The position numbers and the translations under genes were made by a program. The notes beneath the pieces were generated by a model. It was not told the DNA's origin and did not search any database. It saw only the letters and a list, made by a program, of their open reading frames with translations. This document shows positions 18,511 to 26,379 of a stretch of 64,000 bases of DNA, piece by piece (positions within the stretch are counted from its first letter, which is position 1; every line of letters begins with the position of its first letter). Origin of the DNA: Amycolatopsis sp. A133 (GTDB lineage Bacteria > Actinomycetota > Actinomycetes > Mycobacteriales > Pseudonocardiaceae); contig NZ_JAVHJU010000025.1 in the NCBI RefSeq assembly GCF_031082405.1, positions 310,001 to 374,000 of the forward strand, written 5' to 3'.

Positions 18511-19151
18511 GGCCGCAAAGCCGCGTCGAGCACGTGCGTGAACTCCGCCATCAGCGCCGACTCGTCGACGTCCGCGGTGGCCGGCCGCAACGAGAACGCG
18601 AACGACTGCACCACCAGCAGCACCGACCGGGACTGCACCGCGACCGGCGCCCGCCGGATCGACCCGTCCTGGTGACCGGCCTCGAGCAGCTGGTGCAGCG
18701 CCTGTTCGGCGAACTTCTGCGTCGCGCCGAGCCGCTCCACGATGTACGGGAGGACGAGTTCGGGGTCGACGTCGAGCAGCGTGCGGAACAGCGGGTCCGT
18801 CGCCAGCGCGCGGACTCCCGCCGACGCGATGAGCACGAGCCGGTCGCGGCTGTGCGCGGCCTCGGCGCCGCGTTCGCTCGCCGTGCGCAGCAGCCCGCTG
18901 AATTCGCGGGTCATCAGGGCGGCGAGCACACTGCGGACGTCGGGGAAGCGGCGGTAGACCGTCATCCGGCTGACGCGGGCGGTGCGGGCGATTTCGGCGA
19001 GTGTGGTGCGGCGCACACCGACGGCCAGCACGCACGAGCGCGCGGCGTCGAGCAGCACGTCATCGGCCACCCGCGTCGCCGTCTGGCGGTTGCGGGTGTC
19101 CGCGAGCGCGGACGAGCCGGCGCTCTGTGTGGTGTGACGTTTTACGTCCAT
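18507..19151 (-). CDS. TetR-family regulator of glpD
   Basis: 214-residue TetR protein. The HTH reads LAEIARTARVSRMTVYRRFPDV at about residues 49-70. The remainder is a helical ligand-binding domain. TACAGT lies 7 nt upstream of the ATG, so it is probably leaderless. An inverted repeat GTGTGAC/GTCACAC covers the start region and the gap to the divergent flavoprotein gene, making autoregulation and control of both directions likely. The ligand is unknown; a glycerolipid or acyl metabolite is a guess. Confidence 0.85.
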   Translation of the reverse strand: MDVKRHTTQSAGSSALADTRNRQTATRVADDVLLDAARSCVLAVGVRRTTLAEIARTARVSRMTVYRRFPDVRSVLAALMTREFSGLLRTASERGAEAAHSRDRLVLIASAGVRALATDPLFRTLLDVDPELVLPYIVERLGATQKFAEQALHQLLEAGHQDGSIRRAPVAVQSRSVLLVVQSFAFSLRPATADVDESALMAEFTHVLDAALRP

Positions 19152-19160
19152 ATGTCACAC
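19132..19160. promoter_or_regulatory. Probable TetR operator (GTGTGAC/GTCACAC)
   Basis: gtgtgac (19132-19138) and its reverse complement gtcacac (19154-19160) are separated by 15 bp. The pair spans the TetR start codon and reaches its -10 hexamer (19159-19164), 8 bp from the divergent GTG start. Confidence 0.55.
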
Positions 19161-19167
19161 TGTAGTC

Positions 19168-20787
19168 GTGAACGCTCTCATTGACCACCGCCTCCGCCGG
19201 TCCTGGGCCGCGGAGCCCGCCGGCGCCGCCCCGCTGCCCGCGCGGGCGGCCAGGTGGCTCGACCAGCGTATCGGTCCGGTCGCCCCCGCTGCCGCCCCCG
19301 CGAGCGAACTGCCGGTGGAAATACCGTCACCAAAACTGGCAGAACCTGCCGTGGCAGCGTTGTCGGAAGTGGTCGGTGCGGAGAACGTGCTGGTCGACGC
19401 GCCGGCCCGGCTGGCGCGGGCGACCGGGCTGTCCTACCTGGACCTCCTGCGGCGTCGTTCGCTCTCGGCGGACTTCCCGGTGCCCGACGCGGTCGTGCTG
19501 CCCGCGGACCCGGACGAGGTCCAAGCGGTCCTCGACGTCTGCGTCCGGCACGACGTCGGAGTCGTGCCGTTCGGCGGCGGGACGTCGGTGGTCGGCGGTG
19601 TCGCGGCGCTGCGCGGCGACAAGGCGTCGGTGATCGCGCTGGACCTCGTCCGGCTCGACGCGCTGGTGTCGGTGGACGCCGAGTCGCGCATCGCCGTCCT
19701 GCAGGCGGGCGTCCGCGGGCCCGAGGCCGAACGCCTCCTCGGCGAGCACGGCCTCACGCTCGGGCACGTCCCGCAGTCGTTCGAGCGCGCCACGATCGGC
19801 GGTTTCGCGGCGACGCGCTCGGCGGGCCAGGCCTCGTCGGGCTACGGGCGCTTCGAGGACATGGTGACCGGCGTGCGGCTGGCCACCCCGCGCGGCGCGT
19901 GGAAGCTCGGCGTCGCCCCGGCATCCGCGGCGGGGCCGGACCTGCGCCAGCTCGCGATCGGCAGCGAGGGCACGCTCGGCGTGATCACCGAAGTCGCGCT
20001 GCGCGTGCGGCCGGCGCCGCCCGTCCGCCGCTACGAGGGCTACGCGCTGCCCGGCTGGGCGGCCGGCACCGAAGCGGTGCGGGACCTCGCGCAGCACCAC
20101 GCGCTCGCGGACGTCACCCGGCTGTCCGACGGGGACGAAACCGAGGTGTCACTCGCGCTGAACGCCGGCTGGAAGACGGCGGCGCTGCGCCGCTACCTGG
20201 CCGCCCGCGGGGTGCGGCGGCCGTGCTTCCTCATCGTCGGCTGGGAAGGCACCGCGCACGACGTGGCGCTGCGCCGCCGTGAGACGGCCCGTCGGCTGAA
20301 GGCTTCGGGTGCCGTGCGCGTCGGCAAGGCGCTCGGCGAGTCGTGGCGGCACGGCCGGTTCGCCGGACCCCGGCAGCGGGACACCCTGCTGGACATGGGC
20401 GTCTGCGTCGAGACGCTCGAAACGGCCGCCTATTGGTCCAATGTGGACGAACTGCGCGACGACGTCCGCGCGGCGCTGACGGCCGCGCTGGGCCGGGCGA
20501 TCATCATGTGCCACATCTCGCACGCGTACGAAACGGGCGCGTCGCTGTACTTCACGGTGCTGACGGCCCGCGACGAGGCCGACCCCGTCGGGCAGTGGCA
20601 GCGGGCGAAGGCGGCGGCCAGCGAGGCGATCACCGGGCTGGGCACGATCTCGCACCACCACGCCGTCGGCGTCGACCACGCGCCCTACCTGAGCGCGGAG
20701 ATCGGTGCGCTGGGCGTCGAGGTGTTGCGGGCGGCCAAGTCCGCGGTGGACCCGACGGGGATCCTCAACCCCGGAAAGCTGGTGTGA
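19168..20787 (+). CDS. FAD-binding oxidase, alkyl-DHAP synthase-like
   Basis: 539-residue flavoprotein of the VAO/PCMH family. FAD-binding features are VVPFGGGTSVVGGV, the QSFERATIGGFAATRSAGQ block and the C-terminal DPTGILNPGKL. The HYETG-like ISHAYETGASLYF and the HHHAVG motif match alkyldihydroxyacetonephosphate synthases, which make ether lipids in eukaryotes; actinobacterial members have no proven function. Its neighbour glpD makes dihydroxyacetone phosphate, which suits that family. The GTG at 19168 is the only convenient start. The 3' end overlaps the convergent next gene by 23 bp. Confidence 0.85.
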   Translation: MNALIDHRLRRSWAAEPAGAAPLPARAARWLDQRIGPVAPAAAPASELPVEIPSPKLAEPAVAALSEVVGAENVLVDAPARLARATGLSYLDLLRRRSLSADFPVPDAVVLPADPDEVQAVLDVCVRHDVGVVPFGGGTSVVGGVAALRGDKASVIALDLVRLDALVSVDAESRIAVLQAGVRGPEAERLLGEHGLTLGHVPQSFERATIGGFAATRSAGQASSGYGRFEDMVTGVRLATPRGAWKLGVAPASAAGPDLRQLAIGSEGTLGVITEVALRVRPAPPVRRYEGYALPGWAAGTEAVRDLAQHHALADVTRLSDGDETEVSLALNAGWKTAALRRYLAARGVRRPCFLIVGWEGTAHDVALRRRETARRLKASGAVRVGKALGESWRHGRFAGPRQRDTLLDMGVCVETLETAAYWSNVDELRDDVRAALTAALGRAIIMCHISHAYETGASLYFTVLTARDEADPVGQWQRAKAAASEAITGLGTISHHHAVGVDHAPYLSAEIGALGVEVLRAAKSAVDPTGILNPGKLV

Positions 20788-21319
20788 TCACTTCGCAGGG
20801 CACGCCGTGGCCGTCGGCGGGAACACCGTCGAGCGTGGCGGCTTCGGTCTGCGAGACGTCGGTGGTGCGCACCGGAGCGCCGTCGACCAGCAGCGGGTAG
20901 CGGATCGGCGCGGCGCCGACGTAGGTGTGGACTTCGGTCAGGCGCGTGCCGTCTTCGAGGGTGATGTCCGGTTCGGTCAGCCGGGCCAGGTGGTAGCGCG
21001 TGCCGCGGCCCTCGCAGCGGTCGAGGACCGCGAGCTGGTCCGGCGTCACGAACCAGATGGCGTGGTCCTCGACGCCCGGCAGCGCGGTGAGGGTGGCCGG
21101 GCGCTGGTCGTCGACCACGCGGAAGCCGGCGGCCCACACGGCGGCGAGGCCGGCGCAGCGCGCGTGCGCCACCACGACCGGGCCCTCGAGCCCGAGCCGC
21201 CCGCGCAGCCAGGTGATCTTCGACGGGTTCGCGTTCGAGCCGTACGCCAGCACGGCCATCCGGTCGCGCCAGCCTTCGGGGGCGGCGTCGAGGGGGTGCC
21301 CGACGCCGTCGACGTGCAC
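20765..21319 (-). CDS. Gamma-glutamylcyclotransferase-fold protein
   Basis: 184 residues from the GTG at 21319. The motif AVLAYGSNANPSKI is the YGSN phosphate-type loop of the GGCT/AIG2 fold, but no catalytic role can be assigned. The frame stays open upstream for about 23 more codons and these look coding (LFTDDEYPAEPYPG, then PGYSF), yet they contain no ATG, GTG or TTG. The true start may be a CTG at 21388 that overlaps the mscR stop. The 3' end overlaps the AGPS-like gene by 23 bp. The gene lies directly downstream of mscR. Confidence 0.7.
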   Translation of the reverse strand: MHVDGVGHPLDAAPEGWRDRMAVLAYGSNANPSKITWLRGRLGLEGPVVVAHARCAGLAAVWAAGFRVVDDQRPATLTALPGVEDHAIWFVTPDQLAVLDRCEGRGTRYHLARLTEPDITLEDGTRLTEVHTYVGAAPIRYPLLVDGAPVRTTDVSQTEAATLDGVPADGHGVPCEVITPAFRG

Positions 21320-21384
21320 GAACGAGTAGCCCGGCCGGGTGCCCGGGTAGGGCTCGGCCGGGTACTCGTCGTCGGTGAAGAGGG

Positions 21385-22482
21385 TCAGAACGTCACCACG
21401 CTGCGCAGGACGTCACCGTGGTGCATCCGCTCGAAGGCCTGCTCGACGCCGTCGACGCCGATGCGTTCGGTGACGAACTTGTCGAGCGGCAGCCGGCCCT
21501 GCAGGTAGAGGTCCACGAGCATCGGGAAGTCCCGGCTGGGCAGGCAGTCGCCGTACCAGGAGGACTTCAGCGAGCCGCCGCGCGAGAAGAAGTCGATCAG
21601 CGGCAGGTCGTTGAGCCGCATCTCCGGCGTCGGCACACCGACCAGGACGACGGTGCCGGCCAGATCGCGCCCGTAGAAGGCCTGCCGCCAGGTCTCCGGC
21701 CGGCCGACGGCGTCGATCACGACGTCCGGGCCGAACGAGCCGGTGGCGTCCTGCATGGCCTCGACGACCTGCGCCTCGGACAGACCCTTGCTGTTGAGGG
21801 TGTGGGTGGCGCCGAAGTCCTTCGCCCACGCGAGCTTCCGGTCGTCCATGTCGATCGCGACGATCGTGGTGGCACCGGCCAGCTTCGCCCCCGCGATGGC
21901 GGCGTCCCCGACGCCACCGCAGCCGATGACGGCAACCGAGTCACCGCGCGTGACGGCGCCGGTGTTGATGGCCGCACCGAGCCCGGCCATGACCCCGCAG
22001 CCGAGCAGCCCCGCGACGGCGGGCTCGGCTTCGCGGTTCACCTTCGTGCACTGTCCGCTGTGGACGAGGGTCTTCTCGAGGAAGGCACCGACGCCGAGGG
22101 CGGGCGACAGCTTGGTGCCGTCTTGGAGCGTCATGGGCTGGGTGGCGTTGAAGGTCGAGAAGCAGTACCACGGCTTCCCGCGCTTGCAGGCCCGGCAGGT
22201 ACCGCAGACGGCCCGCCAGTTGAGGATGACGTAGTCGCCGGGCGCGAGGTCGCTGACGCCCTCGCCGACGGCCTCGACGACCCCGGCGGCCTCGTGGCCG
22301 AGCAGGAAGGGGAATTCGTCGTTGATGCCGCCTTCGCGGTAGTGCAGATCGGTGTGGCAGACCCCGCAGGCTTGGACGTTCACCACGGCTTCACCGGGAC
22401 CGGGATCGGGCACGAGGACGGTCTCCAGCGAGACGGGCTCGCCCTTCGCCCGCGAAACGACCCCCTGGACCTCGTAGGGCAT
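21385..22482 (-). CDS. mscR: S-(hydroxymethyl)mycothiol dehydrogenase
   Basis: 365-residue zinc alcohol dehydrogenase that oxidises the formaldehyde-mycothiol adduct, and may reduce S-nitrosomycothiol. Catalytic-zinc residues are Cys42 (CGVCHTD), His63-Glu64 (GHEAAG) and a later Cys in LLGCGVMAG. The structural zinc site is Cys93, Cys96, Cys99 and Cys107. The Rossmann motif is IGCGGVGDAAI. The sequence matches the mycothiol-dependent subgroup closely, so it marks the host as a mycothiol maker. GGAAGGTGG precedes the ATG at 22482, which decides the start. Confidence 0.92.
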   Translation of the reverse strand: MPYEVQGVVSRAKGEPVSLETVLVPDPGPGEAVVNVQACGVCHTDLHYREGGINDEFPFLLGHEAAGVVEAVGEGVSDLAPGDYVILNWRAVCGTCRACKRGKPWYCFSTFNATQPMTLQDGTKLSPALGVGAFLEKTLVHSGQCTKVNREAEPAVAGLLGCGVMAGLGAAINTGAVTRGDSVAVIGCGGVGDAAIAGAKLAGATTIVAIDMDDRKLAWAKDFGATHTLNSKGLSEAQVVEAMQDATGSFGPDVVIDAVGRPETWRQAFYGRDLAGTVVLVGVPTPEMRLNDLPLIDFFSRGGSLKSSWYGDCLPSRDFPMLVDLYLQGRLPLDKFVTERIGVDGVEQAFERMHHGDVLRSVVTF

Positions 22483-22531
22483 TCGAACCACCTTCCGGCT
22501 GCGCTGCTGGTCGACCGCAGCTAATCACGGA

Positions 22532-22559
22532 TCATGCGGAGATGGCGACATCCGCATGA
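22532..22559. promoter_or_regulatory. 9-bp inverted repeat upstream of mscR
   Basis: tcatgcgga (22532-22540) and tccgcatga (22551-22559) are exact reverse complements around a 10-bp spacer. It lies 50 bp before mscR and 33 bp after the HAD gene stop, so it may be an operator for mscR or a terminator for the HAD gene. Confidence 0.5.
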
Positions 22560-22592
22560 GTGAGGTTCGGTGGGTAGGGTGCAACGAGTTGC

Positions 22593-23084
22593 TCACTGCG
22601 CAACTGTGTCGAGCCAAGTGGCGATGGCTGTGAAGTCGTGGCTGGTGAGGCCCGTGCTCGCCTCGACGGTGTGCAGCAGCGCCGCTCCCGGGTGGTGGCC
22701 GGCGACCCAGGTCCGGTCGGCGGCGGTGATTTCGTCGTCGATCCAGGCGAAGGGGACGCCGGAGGCCCGTTCGACGATCCGCCGGGTCTTCCAGTGCAGC
22801 CCGCTGTGGTCCTCGTCCTCGGGGAAGTCCTCGGGGAAGTCGAGCACCGGCAGCTCCGGGAGACCCAGCAGCGGGGCGACGCACTCGTTGGCGTCCGCCA
22901 GCCACGTGGTGGCCCAGACGAGGTCGCACCCGAGAGCCAGCAGCCGCGGGCCGAGGCTCGGGTCGACCCGGGACAGCAGGGGATTGTTCAGGTCGGCGTC
23001 GGTGAAAATCTCGTACTCCGGGGACCGGCGGCCGAACGGGATCAGCGGACCGTCGACGTCGAGGAACAGCAGCGGGCGGCGCAT
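22593..23084 (-). CDS. HAD-domain protein
   Basis: 163-residue small HAD-like protein. The N-terminal LLFLDVDGPLIPFG is HAD motif I (Asp9, Asp11), with LVWATTWLADAN as motif II and AWIDDE as a late acidic motif. Similar proteins in Actinobacteria are annotated only as HAD-domain proteins, and no substrate can be named. The ATG at 23084 has GGAAACC upstream, so the longer open frame beyond it is not used. Confidence 0.75.
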   Translation of the reverse strand: MRRPLLFLDVDGPLIPFGRRSPEYEIFTDADLNNPLLSRVDPSLGPRLLALGCDLVWATTWLADANECVAPLLGLPELPVLDFPEDFPEDEDHSGLHWKTRRIVERASGVPFAWIDDEITAADRTWVAGHHPGAALLHTVEASTGLTSHDFTAIATWLDTVAQ

Positions 23085-23136
23085 GGTTTCCGCAGTCTGG
23101 CATGGCTGCGCGGGCCTCCGGCCCTCGTTTTCCAGC

Positions 23137-23997
23137 TTATCGACCGCCACCGACAGTTTCGGGCGGCTCCGGCAGGTCCATCGACGCCAGCCGGGCCGGG
23201 TCGGCCACCGCGGCGATGCCCGTGATGCGGCCGCCGGCGATCGTGAACGCCACCACTGACATCGGGGTGCCGTCCGCGTGCCACGCCACCACTCCCGGCA
23301 GGCCGCCGACCAGGATCTCCTGGCCACCCGCCGCCGCGCCGATGCGGGCGCCCGCCGCCACGTTCGTCGCTCCCAGGACCACCACCACTCCGTCCGGGGT
23401 GTCGACCGTCAGGCGGACGTCCGGGTCCAGGACCCGCAGCAGCTGCTCGAAGTCGCCGTCGCGGGCCGCCGTCAGGAACGCCTGGACGACCTCTCGCTGC
23501 GAATGCCCGGCCGTCGGCGGGCCCGATGGGGTCCGGACCTTCCGGCGGGCCCGGCTGGCCAGCATCTTCGTCGCTCCCACCGACTTGCCCAGGATCCGGC
23601 CGATCTCCTCGAACGGCACCGCGAACAGGTCGTGCAGCACGAACGCCAGCCGCTCGTTCGGCCCGAGCGACTCGAGGACCACGAGCAACGCGAGCCCCAC
23701 CGAGTCGGCGAGCTCCGCGTCCGCCTCCGGGCCGTCGTCCACCGTCACGACGACCTCGTCGTACGCCGCCTCGGGGCGGGCGCGGCGGGCGCGCAGGACG
23801 TCCAGGCTGATCCGGCCGACCACCGTCGTCAGCCAGCCGTCGAGGTTGTCGATCGACGCCGCGTCCTGGCGCGACAGCCGCAGCCAGGCCTCCTGGACGA
23901 CGTCCTCGGCGTCGGCGTGCGAGCCGAGCACGCGGTGGGCCACCGCTCGCAGCCGGTCGCGCTGCGCTTCGAACGTCCCGGTCAGCCTGTCGGCCAT
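23137..23997 (-). CDS. ECF sigma factor, SigJ/ECF41 type
   Basis: 286-residue extracytoplasmic-function sigma factor. Region 2 (RAVAHRVLGSHADAEDVVQEAWLR) and region 4 (LAFVLHDLFAVPFEEIGRILG) are followed by a SnoaL-like C-terminal domain of about 100 residues. In the ECF41 group this extension replaces an anti-sigma factor and modulates activity. ECF41 genes are typically next to a carboxymuconolactone decarboxylase gene, as found here divergently. The ATG at 23997 follows AGGAAGG. Confidence 0.88.
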   Translation of the reverse strand: MADRLTGTFEAQRDRLRAVAHRVLGSHADAEDVVQEAWLRLSRQDAASIDNLDGWLTTVVGRISLDVLRARRARPEAAYDEVVVTVDDGPEADAELADSVGLALLVVLESLGPNERLAFVLHDLFAVPFEEIGRILGKSVGATKMLASRARRKVRTPSGPPTAGHSQREVVQAFLTAARDGDFEQLLRVLDPDVRLTVDTPDGVVVVLGATNVAAGARIGAAAGGQEILVGGLPGVVAWHADGTPMSVVAFTIAGGRITGIAAVADPARLASMDLPEPPETVGGGR

Positions 23998-24001
23998 GGT
24001 C

Positions 24002-24061
24002 GTTACCTTCCTCGGTCCTGCTCCGTCGTGGACATGACGGGCCCGGAGGGGCACAGGTAAC
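24002..24061. promoter_or_regulatory. Symmetric gttacct/aggtaac pair in sigma-CMD gap
   Basis: gttacct (24002-24008) and its reverse complement aggtaac (24055-24061) lie 4 and 14 bp from the two divergent start codons. The published ECF41 promoter (TGTCACA/CGTC) is not evident in this gap, so this pair may be an alternative control site. Low confidence. Confidence 0.35.
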
Positions 24062-24075
24062 CGATGGAGGAACCG

Positions 24076-24525
24076 ATGGAACCACGGCTGAAGACCCAGA
24101 GCGATCCCGAGGTGACCGGCGCGGTCCAGCAGCTGTTCAAGGTGGTGCTCAGCGCCGGCGTCGATCCGCTGCTGCTGGAGCTGGTCCACCTGCGCGCCAG
24201 CCAGATCAACGGCTGCGCCCCGTGCACCTACGCGGGTGTCCAGTCGGCGAAGAAGCGGGGCGAGACCGACGACCGGCTGCACAGCGTCGTCACCTGGCGG
24301 GAAACGCCGTTCTTCACCGAGCCGGAGCGGGCGGCGCTCGCGCTGACCGAAGCCGCCACGCGGATCCAGGACGGCCAGCCGGGCGTGACCGACGAGATCT
24401 GGGCGGCCGCCGCCGAGCACTTCGACGAGCAGCAGCTGTCGGCGCTCGTCACGCACATCGCGCTCAGCGGCTTCTTCAACCGCATCAACCGCGCGATCCG
24501 GGAGCAGGCCGGCAAGACCTGGTGA
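24076..24525 (+). CDS. Carboxymuconolactone decarboxylase-family protein
   Basis: 149-residue AhpD/CMD-fold protein. The CxxC pair is Cys47 and Cys50 in NGCAPCTYAGVQSAKKRGE. The His that follows CxxC by four residues in AhpD-type enzymes is replaced by Gly54, so peroxidase proton relay may be lost or altered. Together with the divergent ECF41 sigma gene it forms the standard ECF41 locus and is the likely target. The ATG at 24076 is preferred to 24064 because GGAGGA lies in the right place. Confidence 0.85.
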   Translation: MEPRLKTQSDPEVTGAVQQLFKVVLSAGVDPLLLELVHLRASQINGCAPCTYAGVQSAKKRGETDDRLHSVVTWRETPFFTEPERAALALTEAATRIQDGQPGVTDEIWAAAAEHFDEQQLSALVTHIALSGFFNRINRAIREQAGKTW

Positions 24526-24528
24526 GCC

Positions 24529-24557
24529 CGGCGGGGCGCCGGCGAGGCGCCCCGCCG
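24529..24557. terminator. 12-bp terminator hairpin
   Basis: cggcggggcgcc (24529-24540) pairs exactly with 24546-24557 over a 5-nt loop. It lies between the convergent CMD and C39 peptidase genes and can serve both. Confidence 0.8.
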
Positions 24558-24565
24558 ATCCCGGG

Positions 24566-25828
24566 TCAGGCCGGGGTGATGATGTACGCGATGCCGCCCG
24601 GGCCGCCCGCCACGGTGCCGTCCGCGCGGTACCGCTTCGTCCGCTGCCAGATCTTCTCGAACTGGTCGCGCTGGTAGACGTTGCGCACCCGGTCGTTGCT
24701 GCTCGACGCCGGGTCGTTCGCGATCACGTCGCCGTCCTTCGTGAAGCCGATGACCACCATGATGTGGCCCGCCGTCCCGTAGCCGGCGCCGTCGAGCTCC
24801 GACGACAGGAACGACTGCGACGTGATCACCGGGATGCCGCGGGCGATGTAGTTCTCCAGCTCGTTCAGCGAGTGCAGCCGCGTGATGTGGCCGCGCAGCC
24901 CGCGCGACGCCGCGTACGCGGTGTTGAACGGCCAGTTGCCGGTGCCGTCGTAGGCGTGGTCGTAGGTGTAGCGCGCCGCGAAGGCCACCGACGGGTCGAC
25001 GTAGTCCGCCGGGATCCAGGACATCTCTTCGGCGGACGGCTTCTTGCCCCAGTACTCGGCCACCATCTCGGTCGAGGTCGGGCTGCACCAGGCCTCGCCG
25101 CCCCCGCCGTACTGCGGGAACTGTCCCTTGTGGAGGTTCTGCGCGTACGCGGGCACCTTCAGCTCGATGCCGGTGGCGCGCCCGGGCTTCGTCGGCTGCA
25201 CCTCGAAGCGGTCCGGGACGGCCGAAGTCATCGCGCCCAGCAGGCTCACCGACGGCGTCGCCCCCGAGCCGGCTTCGCGGTAAAGACTCACCTTCAGGTG
25301 GTACGACTTCAGCGTGACGCCGGCCTTCATGACCAGCGTGTCGACGTCCACCATCGCGTTCGCGTCGTCCTGGCCGTCGACGCTGGTGCGCAGGATGTCG
25401 GCGTCCCCGCTGGCCCACCGGCCCATCACGTACCACGCGGTTTCGGCGCCGGCCGACGTCCGGGCCTGCGCCTCGACCTGCAGCCAGGTCTTCGCGGGCG
25501 TCTTCGCGTTCCAGGACGCGACCAGCTGCGTCGCGCCGAAGCCCGGCCGGTACTCCGGTGACGTCCACTGGCCGTACTCGTACGTTCTCGTCGTGCCGAG
25601 TTCCGGCTCGGTGTGCTCGACCGTGCCGGCCGGGTGCGTGATGCGCAGGCCGTCGTGGGTGAGCGCGAGCCCGGCGAAGCCGCCTTCGTGGAAGCGGCCG
25701 CCGGTCCACTCGTGGTAGTCGATCGCCTCGTCGTCGCGGGGCCGGACCGGCCCGGCTTCGGCGGCTTGCGCGGTTACGGCAGACAGCACAACCACTGACA
25801 ATAAGGTGAACAACTTGCGTACGCGCAT
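24566..25828 (-). CDS. Secreted C39-family peptidase
   Basis: 420-residue exported protein. Residues 1-26 are a signal peptide (KLFTLLSVVVLSAV core, AEA cleavage). Residues 30-225 form a beta-rich domain I do not recognise. The C-terminal half is a papain-like C39_2 domain with catalytic Cys248 (EAWCSPTSTEMV), His355 (TAGHIMVVIGF) and a downstream Asn-Asp (VIANDPAS). It probably cleaves or remodels peptides outside the cell. GGGAG precedes the ATG. It is a single gene behind a shared terminator. Confidence 0.85.
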   Translation of the reverse strand: MRVRKLFTLLSVVVLSAVTAQAAEAGPVRPRDDEAIDYHEWTGGRFHEGGFAGLALTHDGLRITHPAGTVEHTEPELGTTRTYEYGQWTSPEYRPGFGATQLVASWNAKTPAKTWLQVEAQARTSAGAETAWYVMGRWASGDADILRTSVDGQDDANAMVDVDTLVMKAGVTLKSYHLKVSLYREAGSGATPSVSLLGAMTSAVPDRFEVQPTKPGRATGIELKVPAYAQNLHKGQFPQYGGGGEAWCSPTSTEMVAEYWGKKPSAEEMSWIPADYVDPSVAFAARYTYDHAYDGTGNWPFNTAYAASRGLRGHITRLHSLNELENYIARGIPVITSQSFLSSELDGAGYGTAGHIMVVIGFTKDGDVIANDPASSSNDRVRNVYQRDQFEKIWQRTKRYRADGTVAGGPGGIAYIITPA

Positions 25829-25899
25829 CCCGGCTCCCTGATCGGCCCACCCAGTAGGCAGGGATTTTCGCCGCTCCGGACGGGTCTGTAAACAGGTAC

Positions 25900-26301
25900 C
25901 TACAGGACGGCTTGCGTCTGTGTCACTTTCGCGACCAACTTGCCGTCGTCGTCGTGGACCTCGGTCTCGACCACGACGAACTTGCGGCCCGCGTGCAGTG
26001 GTCTGGACGACGCAACGGCGTAGCCCGAACGCACCGCACGCAGGAAGTTCGTCTTCGACTCGACGGTCGTCGTGCCCTGCCCGCCCTCGGGCAGGTTGAG
26101 GAACGCGCACACGGCGCCGGTCGAGTCGGCCAGCGCCATGAGCGCGCCCCCGTGCAGCGCGCCGCCGAGCGTGCAGAGGCTCTCGTCCCACTTCAGCCGG
26201 CTGCGGACGAGCTCGCGCCCGTGTTCCAGCACCTCGATGCCAAGACGTTCGGAGAACGGCATGGAGCGGTGGAAGAGCTGCGTGCCCTCGGGATCGGTCA
26301 T
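25900..26301 (-). CDS. PaaI-family thioesterase
   Basis: 133-residue hotdog-fold protein that hydrolyses acyl-CoA thioesters. The signature LGGALHGGALMALADSTGA contains the active-site HGG and Asp of the PaaI group. Substrate range is unknown. The ATG at 26301 is preceded by CACAGT at 6 nt, a weaker -10-like site, and by a 42-bp palindrome that insulates it from guaB1 upstream on the same strand. Confidence 0.85.
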   Translation of the reverse strand: MTDPEGTQLFHRSMPFSERLGIEVLEHGRELVRSRLKWDESLCTLGGALHGGALMALADSTGAVCAFLNLPEGGQGTTTVESKTNFLRAVRSGYAVASSRPLHAGRKFVVVETEVHDDDGKLVAKVTQTQAVL

Positions 26302-26330
26302 GCGACCACTGTGCCGCACCTCCCGCCGGT

Positions 26331-26372
26331 CGTGAGTGGTAAGGCGGGTTAGAACCCGCCTTACCACTCACG
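26331..26372. repeat. 42-bp palindromic element, copy 2
   Basis: Arms cgtgagtggtaaggcgggtt (26331-26350) and reverse complement (26353-26372) around ag. Compared with copy 1, one A-T pair has become G-C in both arms, which keeps the palindrome. It lies 7 nt past the guaB1 stop, in a same-strand (not convergent) gap. Confidence 0.92.
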
Positions 26373-26379
26373 ACCGCGG

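Noticed and set aside
25829..25899. c-di-AMP (ydaO-type) riboswitch before the secreted peptidase
   Set aside because: The gap is only 71 nt, too short for that aptamer, and the conserved blocks are absent.
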